Positions 8,529 to 15,411 of a DNA stretch of 17,179 nt are shown here, piece after piece. The stretch lies in contig JADKJI010000035.1 in the NCBI GenBank assembly GCA_016721085.1, positions 1 to 17,179 on the forward strand. The letters are read 5' to 3'. The DNA comes from Chitinophagaceae bacterium. GTDB lineage: Bacteria; Bacteroidota; Bacteroidia; Chitinophagales; Chitinophagaceae. The translations under genes and the position numbers were made by a program. The notes under the pieces are model-generated. The model was not told the DNA's origin. It searched no databases and saw nothing but the letters and a program-made list of their open reading frames with translations. The stretch's first letter is position 1. Each line of letters opens with the position of its first letter.

Positions 8529-10755
8529 ATGAAACAAGAATTGCGCAAAGAACAGGCTTTAGAATACCACTCCAAAGGACGCCTTAGGCAAGATTGAGGT
8601 TGTTCCCACAAAAGAAGCAAAAACACAAAGAGATCTTTCACTGGCTTATTCTCTCAGGCGTTGCAGAACCCTGTAAAAGAAATTGCCGCCAATATTGAAA
8701 ACGTTTATAATACACCGCCACAAGGGCAACCTCGTAGCTGTTATCAGTAACGGTACGGCAGTTCTTGGTTTAGGCGATATTGGCCCAGAGGCTGGCAAAC
8801 CAGTCATGGAAGGAAAGGGTGTATTATTAAAATCTTCGCAGAGCTATCGATGTATTCGATATCGAAATCAACGAAAAAGATCCTGAGAAATTCGTTCAGA
8901 TAGTAAAAGCATTGGAGCCTACTTTCGGTGGTATCAACCTCGAAGATATAAAGGCCCCTGAATGTTTTTATATAGAGAAGAAACTGAGGGAATTGATGAA
9001 GATTCCTGTGATGCACGACGACCAGCATGGAACAGCCATCATCAGCGCAGCAGCTTTACTCAATGCCTGTGAAATCCAGAAAAAGAAACTGGATAAAGCA
9101 AGGTTTGTAGTGAATGGTGCCGGTGCAGCAGCGATTGCATGTATTAAGTTATATGAATCCCTCGGCGCTAAAAGAGAAAATATCTTTGTTTTCGATAGCA
9201 AAGGGGGATTGATTCATGAAAGTCGGACCGACCTCGATGAATTGAAGAAGGAATTTATTCAGAAAGGTAAGAACATGACCCTTACCGAAGGATTGAAAGA
9301 TGCCGATATCTTCATAGGTCTTAGTAAAGGAAATACACTCACTCAGGATATGGTGAAAGGAATGGCGAAACATATAATGAATTGGGACTTTCATTTTGCG
9401 TGGAGCCTTAGACGTTAGAGCTACACAGATTAATGAAGCCATGAAGCTTGCTGCCGTAAAAGCACTGGCAGAACTGGCAAAGACTCCTGTACCGGATATC
9501 GTGAACATCGCTTATAATGAGAAGAACCTGTCCTTTGGTCCTACTTATATTATTCCTAAGCCTCTCGACCCAAGATTATTATCTACCGTAGCCCCCGCTG
9601 TAGCAAAAGCTGCCATTGACAGTGGTGTGGCCCAGATACAAATCACTAATTGGGAACAGTATGCGATAGAACTTAACAAGCGTCTTGGCTTGGATAACCA
9701 GATCATGCGTATCCTTGGTAACAAGGCCCGTCGTGATCCAAAGCGACTGGTATTTGCAGAAGCTGATAATGTGAAAATCCTGAAAGCAGCACAGATCATT
9801 TTCGATGAAGGTGTTGCTTATCCTATCTTATTAGGTAAGGAGAAGAAAATAAGGGCTATTGCCGAAGAGAATAATATCGACATAGAAGGACTTCCTATCA
9901 TCGATCCGCAATCTGATGAAACGGAAGAAAAACGGAAAGAATATGGCGATATTTTCTTCAAGAAAAGACAGCGTCGTGGTATCAACCAATACGAATCGTT
10001 CAAGATCATGCGCGACCGTAACCACTTCGGTTGTATGATGGTTGAGACCGGAGAAGCAGATGGTATGATTTCCGGTCTTACTAAGAATTATGCTGACACT
10101 ATCCGACCGGCTATTCAGATTATCGGTACAGAAGAAGGTGTTCGCAAGATTGCCGGTATGTACCTGATGCTTACCAAGAAGGGGCCATTGTTCATGGCCG
10201 ATACAACAGTCAATTTCAATCCTACCGCGGAAGAATTGGCCGATATCACCCTGATGGTAGCCCGTGAGGTTCGCAATTTCAATCTGGTTCCAAGAATCGC
10301 TATGCTCAGTTATTCCAATTTCGGCAGCAGCGATTCAGCAGGAAGCCAAACTGGTATCAAAAGCTACCGAACTGGTGAAACAGCGTAATCCTAGCCTCAT
10401 AGTAGATGGAGAAATGCAGGTAAGCATGGCTTTCAACAAAGACCTGCTGAAAGAAAACTATCCGTTTACCGAACTGGCCGATAAAGAAGTAAACACCCTG
10501 ATTTTCCCTAACCTGGCAGCGGGTAACGTAGCCTATAACCTCCTCAAGGAAGTAGGTGATGCCGATGCCATTGGACCAATCCTCTTAGGACTCAAAAAAC
10601 CTGTTCACGTACTTCAATTGGGTAGCTCTGTAAGAAGCATCATTAACATGGCGCTGGTAGCAGTGGTTGATGCCCAGTTCAAGTCAAAACACCTTCCGAC
10701 AGAAGAGATTGTGAGTAAGTCGCCGTGGTGGAAGAGGTTTAATAAGGTGAGTTAG
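8529..10755 (+). CDS. maeB: NADP-dependent malic enzyme with C-terminal phosphotransacetylase-like domain (frameshifted, internal deletion)
   Basis: Oxidatively decarboxylates malate to pyruvate in the cytosol, supplying NAD(P)H. From ATG 8529: MKQELRKEQALEYHSKG, the catalytic Tyr block SLAYSPGVAEPVKEI, GDIGPEAGKPVMEGKGVL with the catalytic Lys, metal-binding EPTFGGINLEDIKAPECF, HDDQHGTAI, and the nucleotide-binding VVNGAGAAAIACIKLYESLG. After MVKGMAKH (about 9380) the protein should run through the ALANP and GRSDYPNQVNN blocks, but the sequence jumps almost directly to FILRGALDVRATQINEAMKL (from about 9394). About 40 residues are missing. From about 9700 the PTA-like domain is well kept: ARRDPKRLVFAEADN, ETGEADGMISGLTKNYADT, LVPRIAMLSYSNFGSSDSA, DGEMQVSMAF, NLAAGNVAYNLLKE, LGSSVRSIINMALVAVVDAQ. 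In MaeB enzymes that domain is mainly regulatory, sensing acetyl-CoA. Frame breaks also occur near 8585, 8660, 8700, 8830 and 10340. Confidence 0.95.
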
Positions 10756-10771
10756 GAGATGTGAGTTAGGA

Positions 10772-10803
10772 GTCCGGAAGTCCGAAAGTCGGGAAGACCG
10801 GAA
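10772..10803 (+). repeat. 8-nt tandem repeat, GTCCGGAA type (4 units)
   Basis: GTCCGGAA, GTCCGAAA, GTCGGGAA and GACCGGAA follow one another in perfect 8-nt register, starting 16 bp after the malic enzyme stop. The reverse complement of the same unit forms an array at 11293-11354. Confidence 0.8.
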
Positions 10804-10813
10804 GGGAATACAA

Positions 10814-10856
10814 GTAGGGGAGTTAGGAAGTAGGGTAGTAGGGAAGGAGAAATACA
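10814..10856 (+). repeat. 8-nt tandem repeat, GTAGGGAA type, with GAGAAATACA tail
   Basis: GTAGGGGA, GTTAGGAA, GTAGGGTA and GTAGGGAA occupy 10814-10845 in register, followed by GGAGAAATACA. A nearly identical run is found on the minus strand behind the DUF4476 gene (15360-15402), and a looser one behind sucD (15209-15247). Confidence 0.8.
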
Positions 10857-10879
10857 GAAACCTCTTAATTATATAGTTG

Positions 10880-10924
10880 AGGAGCTCAGGAAAAATTTTA
10901 TTTCTATTCTGAGCTCCTTTTTTT
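10880..10924 (+). terminator. rho-independent terminator behind the malic enzyme
   Basis: AGGAGCTCAG (10880-10889) pairs with CTGAGCTCCT (10909-10918) around a 19-nt A/T-rich loop, followed by a run of six T. It lies 125 bp after the stop codon, beyond the octamer arrays, so the arrays would be transcribed into the 3' UTR. Confidence 0.85.
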
Positions 10925-11018
10925 ATGGCCGTAGAGATAGAAATGCCGGCATACTATCATTAACTTTCGTTCATGTTAAACTAACTACTATCGGCTGGCT
11001 TCTTTTTATCCCCCCTCC

Positions 11019-11065
11019 CCCCGGGTTGCACCCGGGGATACGAGGATTCAACCCCTTCAGGGTTG
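11019..11065. repeat. REP-like double hairpin, copy 1
   Basis: CCCCGGGTTGCACCCGGGG (8-bp stem, 3-nt loop) followed 8 bp later by CAACCCCTTCAGGGTTG (6-bp stem). The second copy is at 11170-11216. Confidence 0.75.
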
Positions 11066-11169
11066 GGCGAACCTCAAACTAAACAACTCTTTTTCTCCTT
11101 CCTTACTCTCCTACTTTGATATGTATTTTCTTTCGGCCCTTCCGACTATTCACTCCCTTCTTACTGTAG

Positions 11170-11216
11170 CCCCGGGTTGCACCCGGGGTCATTGTTATTC
11201 AACCCCTTCGGGGTTG
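11170..11216. repeat. REP-like double hairpin, copy 2
   Basis: The first hairpin is identical to copy 1. The second, CAACCCCTTCGGGGTTG, has a closing C-G pair over a UUCG loop, the exceptionally stable tetraloop; in copy 1 that position reads UUCA. The spacer between the two hairpins is not conserved, so pairing rather than primary sequence appears to be kept. Confidence 0.78.
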
Positions 11217-11292
11217 GCTGTTTTGTATTTCTCCTCGGACTAACTTGGTCTCCGAAAATCAAACTCTCCACCACGGACTCCCCGGACTTTTC

Positions 11293-11354
11293 TTTCGGAC
11301 TTTCGGTCTTTCGGACTTCCGGACTATTACTTCCCGACTTTCAGACTTCCGGAC
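11293..11354 (-). repeat. 8-nt tandem repeat, GTCCGGAA type, inverted orientation
   Basis: TTTCGGAC, TTTCGGTC, TTTCGGAC and TTCCGGAC run in register (11293-11324). After a 6-nt interruption, TTCCCGAC, TTTCAGAC and TTCCGGAC follow (11331-11354). These are the reverse complement of the units at 10772-10803. Confidence 0.78.
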
Positions 11355-11400
11355 TTCTCACTCCCGCTCTTTCTCCGTACTTTCACCCTCAATTTCCACT

Positions 11401-12142
11401 CATGACCCTATTCACAGAATTTGGCCGCTATTTGTTGATGATAAAAGGAATGTTTTCCCGTCCGGAGAACCATAAGATGTATTGGAAAGAACTGATGCAC
11501 CAGTGTTCAGAGATTGGTATCGGTTCGCTCGGCATCGTAGTCATCATCTCATTTTTTATGGGGGCAGTTTCGGCCCTGCAAACAGCTTATCAGCTGGTGA
11601 GCGACCTTATCCCAAAATCTACCATTGCACAGATTGTTCGTGATACCGTAATCCTCGAATTCGCACCTACACTTGTATGTATTGTACTGGCTGGTGTGGT
11701 AGGAAGTAAGATTGCGAGTGAACTGGGAAATATGCGCGTTAGTGAACAGATTGATGCACTCGAAATAATGGGTATCAACCCAAAAGCCTATCTCATCCTT
11801 CCAAAGATCCTGGCTTCCATGATCACTATTCCACTGTTAGTGGTTGTGTCGATGGGATTAGAATTTGGGCGTGGATTGGCCGTGGTATTATCGAATGTGA
11901 TGAGCAATAATGAATTCGACAAAGGACTGCTGGAAAGCTTCCTGGGCTATAATGTATTCTTCGCCCTTGTAAAAGGATATACGTTCGCATTCATCATTTC
12001 AGTATCCTGCCTTGTCATGGTTATCATGTACAAGGCGGCGCCCTTTGAAATAGGGCAGATCTAGTACCAAGGCAGTAGTAGTAAGTTGCGTAGCGGTATT
12101 ATTTGCCGACTGTACTTGGCAGCAGTGTTGCTGAATAAATAA
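11401..12142 (+). CDS. mlaE: MlaE-family ABC transporter permease (C-terminal frameshift)
   Basis: I choose ATG 11401 (MTLFTEFGRYLLMIKGMFSR), because the longer upstream frame is translated repeats. The family signature is complete: an N-terminal helix, GSLGIVVIISFFMGAVSALQ, then LEFAPTLVCIVLAGVVGSKI, the coupling-helix block ELGNMRVSEQIDALEIMGIN, LPKILASMITIPLLVVVSMG and VKGYTFAFIISVSC. After about 12010 the frame breaks; stitching frames restores GYYVQGGALEIGRSSTKAVV and a last helix ending LLNK with TAA at 12140-12142, about 247 residues, normal for the family. Mla-type systems move phospholipids between the outer and inner membranes to keep the outer membrane asymmetric. The ATPase gene starts 10 bp later, so the two form an operon; the substrate-binding MlaD partner is not in the window. 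Confidence 0.92.
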
Positions 12143-12152
12143 AGATGACAGC

Positions 12153-12963
12153 ATGATTGAAGTAAAAAATATAAAGAAAGGATTCAATGACAAAGTGGTC
12201 ATTGATGATGTTAGTGCAAAGCTGGAAGCTGGGAAATGCAATCTCATCATCGGTACCAGTGGTAGTGGAAAACAGTGTTGATGAAATGTTGCATGGTGGG
12301 ATTATTTGAACCTGATAGCGGACAAGTACTTTATCAAAGGAGAAGACTTCACCCATATGCATCGTGATGCCAAAAAGATATCCGCAAGCAGATAGGAATG
12401 CTCTTCCAGGGTTCAGCACTGTTTGACAGTAAAACGGTTGAACAAAATGTGATGTTCCCTCTCGATATGTTCACCACTTCATCTTATGCAGAAAAATTAA
12501 AAAGAGTCAATGAAGTACTCGAAAGGGTAAATCTAAAAGATTCGAACAAGAAATTCCCTGCCGAACTCAGCGGAGGCATGAAAAAAAGGGTGGGTATTGC
12601 CCGTGCTATCGTACTCAATCCGAAATATCTTTTCTGTGATGAGCCTAACTCCGGACTAGACCCCTTAACATCATTAGTAATTGACAACTCATCAAGGAAA
12701 TCACTCTTGAATATAATATCACCACCATCGTAAACACCCACGACATGAACAGTGTGATGGAAATCGGTGATCATATCATCTACATGTACAAAGGTCTCAA
12801 AGAGTGGGAAGGCAGCAACAAAGAAATAATCTTCAGCAAAAACGAAAAACTCAACGAGTTCATCTTCGCCTCCGAGTTCTTAAAAGATGCCAAGGATATG
12901 CGTATGCTGGAACAGGCGGGGAAGATAGATAATGATAGGAATATGGATGAGCTGTTGAAGTAA
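12153..12963 (+). CDS. mlaF: MlaF-family ABC transporter ATP-binding protein (frameshifted)
   Basis: ATG 12153 begins MIEVKNIKKGFNDKVVIDDV, then the Walker A block IIGTSGSGKT (one A lost at about 12270), GLFEPDSGQVLY, the Q-loop GMLFQGSALFDSKTVEQN (12397-12450), the ABC signature ELSGGMKKRVGIARAIVLNP, Walker B YLFCDEPNSGLDPLTS and the H-loop IVNTHDM. The C-terminal extension EFLKDAKDMRMLEQAGK ends in TAA 12961-12963. At about 265 residues it matches MlaF/Ttg2A-like ATPases, which power lipid transport with the MlaE permease encoded just upstream. It is cytosolic and membrane-associated through the permease coupling helix. Breaks lie near 12270, 12340, 12375, 12690 and 12720. Confidence 0.93.
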
Positions 12964-13186
12964 ATTTGGGAAATAAAGATGTGGAAATTTGAAAATCTGG
13001 GGAACTTTTGCAAATTTGAAAATCTTATACGTTTTAAGTTTGAATTAATAAGTTAGACTCTAAAATTATGAAACCCCTTAAACCTTAAACAACTATTAAG
13101 AATTTAAGCATTTAAAACCCTTAGGAAGCCCAAGACCAAGCCACTTTGGAACCTCTTGAAATTACAAACTATTAAACTTCAATCTG
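12964..13186. other. A/T-rich repeat spacer behind mlaF
   Basis: No gene is seen. It contains AAATTTGA-type words (12965-13025), a GTTTAAG/CTTAAAC-type run (13070-13125) and one TGGAACCT nonamer pair (13146-13161: TTGGAACCT, CTTGAAATT). No clear terminator. Confidence 0.6.
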
Positions 13187-13987
13187 ATGAGGTGCTCTTT
13201 CCTCCTCCTCCTCCTCCTCTCCCTCCCCCACTCCTATCAGCACACGAATTTTGTTACACCCCAATAAGTTCATCTATCAATGGGGAGAAAGGATCAATGT
13301 GAAATTGTTAGTGGGTGAGAACTATGAGGGAGAATTATGGAGTGGTGATTATTCGAGTATAGAATCGCTGCAACTTCATTTACTCGATGCTACCGACGAC
13401 TTAAGTTCGCAGATAGATACAGCAAAAGGCGACTCCTTAGAATTTTCTATTTATGATGAAGGAACCTATATGGTCACCTATCAATCCAAAAACAAGTTTA
13501 TAGAATTAGCTCCGGCAAAAATTTCATGAGTATCTAAAAGAAGATGGCCTCTTTAATGCCCTCGAATACCGAAATAGTCATAATGAAAATGATTCTAATG
13601 GCAGGGAGCATTACCAACGAAGCGTAAAGACCCTATTCCAGGTTGGCACCAAAACCACCAGCTCTACTAAAAAGGAAACAAAACTACCTCTAGATATCAT
13701 TCCACTTCAAAACCCCTACGATTTAAAAAAGAAATACTGAAAGCACCCTCAGCTTCAAAGTCCTCTTCCAGAAAAAAACCACTACCCAACTAACTCATAA
13801 AAATCTGGAACCGCATCGGCGCCACCACCACAAAAATCGAACTCACTACCGACGCCAACGGACTCATCAACTTCCCCCTTCAAACTACAGGCCGCTGGAT
13901 GGTAAGCACCGTGAAAATGGAAAGAGTGAATGAGGAAGGGGTGGATTGGCAGAGTTACTGGGGAGGTGCACGTTCGGGTATGAGTGA
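13187..13987 (+). CDS. exported DUF4198-type protein (frameshifted)
   Basis: ATG 13187 starts a signal peptide with a leucine block encoded by a CTC run (13204-13225). One shift just after it yields LPLLSAHEFWLHPNKFIYQW, the N-terminal pattern of DUF4198 proteins, a family related to the periplasmic NikM/CbiK-type domain and found next to metal uptake systems in some bacteria. The body keeps GERINVKLLVGENYEGE, DEGTYMVTYQSKNKFIELAP, HEYLKEDGLFNALEYRN, LPLDIIPLQNPYDLKKK, DTLSFKVLFQKKPLPN, LTTDANGLINFPLQTTGRWM and a final DWQSYWGSCTFGYE, TGA at 13985-13987. The intact protein would be about 265 residues. Binding of a metal is family inference; no ligand is shown here. Breaks near 13245, 13525, 13735, 13795 and 13965. 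Confidence 0.82.
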
Positions 13988-14151
13988 AGTTCCAAGTAGT
14001 TCCGAAATTTGAGGGTTCGAAATGGGTTGAACAATTAGCCAGATGGGTTAAACGTTTAAGGTTTTAAGTATAAGTAGGGTTTAGTCCCAAAATTTCAGGA
14101 TAAGTTTGAGACTCGAACTTAAACCCATAAACCTTTGAACATTTAAAATTA

Positions 14152-14190
14152 CTCTGTGAAATCTCCTGTATTTCTTTGTTCTCTGCGGTG
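14152..14190 (-). repeat. solitary arm of the ACCGCAGAG hairpin family
   Basis: The stretch follows the right arm at 1948-1984 position by position: CTCTGNGAAA at one end, TGTATTTCT in the middle, CTGCGGT at the other. No partner arm is seen within 200 bp, so this copy cannot form the hairpin. Confidence 0.7.
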
Positions 14191-14247
14191 ATTTGTAGAT
14201 TTGTATTTTGCTCATCCTTCACGGACCGTTGCGGGTTCCAGATAAAA

Positions 14248-14285
14248 AAATTTTCAAATTTTCAAATTCCCAAATTTTCAAATTA
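14248..14285. repeat. 8-nt tandem repeat, AAATTTTC type
   Basis: AAATTTTC, AAATTTTC, AAATTCCC, AAATTTTC in perfect 8-nt register, then AAATTA. Reverse-complement words of the same kind are scattered at 12965-13025. It ends 8 bp before the sucD -7 element. Confidence 0.75.
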
Positions 14286-14292
14286 CTTTCCC

Positions 14293-14300
14293 TATTTTTG
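14293..14300 (+). promoter_or_regulatory. candidate -7 element (TATTTTTG) for sucD
   Basis: An exact TAnnTTTG match 22 bp before ATG 14323, which is a normal leader length. The region where a -33 TTTG would lie is filled by AAATTTTC octamers. Confidence 0.5.
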
Positions 14301-14322
14301 CTACCACTTTTCAATCCCAATT

Positions 14323-15203
14323 ATGAGCATTTTAGTCAATAAACAATCGAAGATCCTGGTTTCAGGGTTTTACAGGTACTGAAGGTACATTCCACGCTAC
14401 ACACAAATGATCGAACATGGCACCCAGGTTGTGGGTGGAGTTACCCCAGGAAAGGGTGGTACCAACATCTTTGACCGTCCGGTTTTCTCAATACTGTGGC
14501 CGATGCGGTTAAAGTTACTGGAGCCGATGTTTCCATCATTTTTGTTCCCTAGGCATTCGCAGCCGATGCTATCATGGAAGCGGCTGAAGCAGGTATCAAA
14601 CTGGTGGTTTGTATCACTGAAGGTATTCCTGTTCAGGATATGGTGAAAGGAAGAACTTTCTGCTTCGGAGAATCAACTCCGCGTAATCGGGGCCAAACTG
14701 TCCTGGGAGTAATTACTGCGGAAGAATGCAAAGTAGGTATCATGCCCGGCTTCGTATTCAAGAAAAGGAAAGATCGGTGTGGTTTCAAAATCAGGTACCC
14801 TCACTTATGAAGCAGCTGGACCAGTGGCAAAAGTCCGGTCTCGGTGTTTCACAGCCGTAGGTATCGGTGGCGACCCCATCATCGGAACAACTACTAAAGA
14901 AGCCCTCGAAATGTTCGCAAACGACCCGAAACAGAAGCGTGTTGTTATGATCGAGAAATAGGTGGTCACGGAAGCAGAAGCCGCCCGTTGGTATAAAGAA
15001 TACGGCACTAAGCCCGTTGTTGGTTTCATCGCCGGACAAACAGCTCCTCCAGGCCGTCGTATGGGTCACGCAGGTGCTATCGTTGGTGGTGCTGATGATA
15101 CCGCTGCTGCCAAAATGAAGATCATGATTGAATGCGAACAAATGTGGTTAGTAGTCCGGCGGATATTGGGGCTACGATGGCGTAAAAGATTTTGAAGAAG
15201 TGA
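14323..15203 (+). CDS. sucD: succinyl-CoA ligase (ADP/GDP-forming) alpha subunit (heavily frameshifted)
   Basis: TCA-cycle enzyme: with the beta subunit (SucC, not in the window) it interconverts succinyl-CoA and succinate with substrate-level phosphorylation. ATG 14323 gives MSILVNKQSKILVQGFTGTE once an extra T is removed; GFTGTEGTFHA is the CoA-binding Rossmann loop. Following blocks: QMIEHGTQVVGGVTPGKGGT, AIMEAAEAGIKLVVCITEGI, CPGVITAEECKVGIMPG, KIGVVSKSGTLTYEA, TAVGIGGDPIIGTTTKEALE, EAEAARWYKEYGTKPVVGF, and GRRMGHAGAIVGG, which holds the phosphorylated active-site His. The end reads PADIGATMA, then an in-frame TAA (15183-15185) followed by KILKK and TGA (15201-15203); I extend to the second stop because relatives end in a short Lys-rich tail. 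Length fits the roughly 290 residues usual. At least nine small indels, in a gene an aerobe is unlikely to lose, are a strong sign of sequencing error. Confidence 0.95.
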
Positions 15204-15208
15204 GGTGA

Positions 15209-15247
15209 GTAGGGAATTTTGGAAGTAGTAGGGGAAGGAGAAACACA
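15209..15247 (+). repeat. GTAGGGAA-type repeat with GAGAAACACA tail behind sucD
   Basis: GTAGGGAA (15209-15216), TTTTGGAA (15217-15224), then GTAGTAGGGGAAGGAG and AAACACA. It starts 5 bp after the stop at 15203 and reads in the direction of sucD transcription. Register is looser than in the array behind the malic enzyme. Confidence 0.65.
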
Positions 15248-15266
15248 ACCTTTAGAGTTGGAAAAA

Positions 15267-15334
15267 TATAACCGCAGAGGCGCGGAGTATTTGAGGAGGA
15301 ATACCCTCTGCGTCTCCGCGCCTCTGCGGTTATA
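15267..15334. repeat. ACCGCAGAG hairpin, 21-bp perfect stem, in a convergent spacer
   Basis: The arm TATAACCGCAGAGGCGCGGA plus G (15267-15287) is perfectly complementary to 15314-15334. The 26-nt loop holds GAGGAATACC, a variant of the shared GAGAAATACA word. It lies between the converging sucD and DUF4476 genes, the same setting as the 3318-3370 copy, so a two-way terminator role is plausible. Confidence 0.82.
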
Positions 15335-15359
15335 AATTTAATTTAGCAACCTCCCTACA

Positions 15360-15402
15360 TGTATTCCTCCTTCCCTACCACCCTACTTCCTAACTTCCCT
15401 AC
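15360..15402 (-). repeat. GTAGGGAA-type 8-nt array with GAGGAATACA tail behind the DUF4476 gene
   Basis: On the minus strand GTAGGGAA, GTTAGGAA, GTAGGGTG and GTAGGGAA run in register (15402 down to 15371), followed by GGAGGAATACA. It begins 9 bp after the DUF4476 stop and is almost word for word the array at 10814-10856. Confidence 0.8.
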
Positions 15403-15411
15403 TTCTTCCGA

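Larger units (their letters stand above)
10925..11400. other. repeat-mosaic spacer upstream of the MlaE permease
   Basis: No convincing gene. An ORF through 11177-11400 in frame with the permease is only translated repeats. Content in order: about 85 bp of plain sequence, REP-like unit 1 (11019-11065), a minus-oriented run resembling GTAGGAGAGTAAGGAAGGAG (around 11090-11116), REP-like unit 2 (11170-11216), a minus-strand GAGAAATACA (11224-11233), and minus-oriented GTCCGGAA octamers (11293-11354). No clear TAnnTTTG promoter is seen before 11401. Confidence 0.7.
13988..14292. other. repeat spacer between the DUF4198 gene and sucD
   Basis: No coding signal. It contains GGTTAAACGTTTAAGG-type words (14046-14065), CTTAAACCC-type words (14118-14145), a single arm of the ACCGCAGAG hairpin family (14152-14190), a TTGCGGGTT word (14229-14237) and AAATTTTC octamers (14248-14285) leading into the sucD promoter. 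Confidence 0.65.

Noticed and set aside
8968..10025. Several minus-strand ORFs of 60-120 residues across the malic enzyme
   Set aside because: They are shadows of a strongly conserved plus-strand protein and show no family motifs.
10772..11354. Regular short repeats suggested a CRISPR array
   Set aside because: Units are 8 nt with no spacers between them, and no cas genes are in the window.
11177..11400. N-terminal extension of the MlaE permease
   Set aside because: The extension is translated REP and octamer repeats; the family start MTLFTEFGRYLLMIKG is at 11401.
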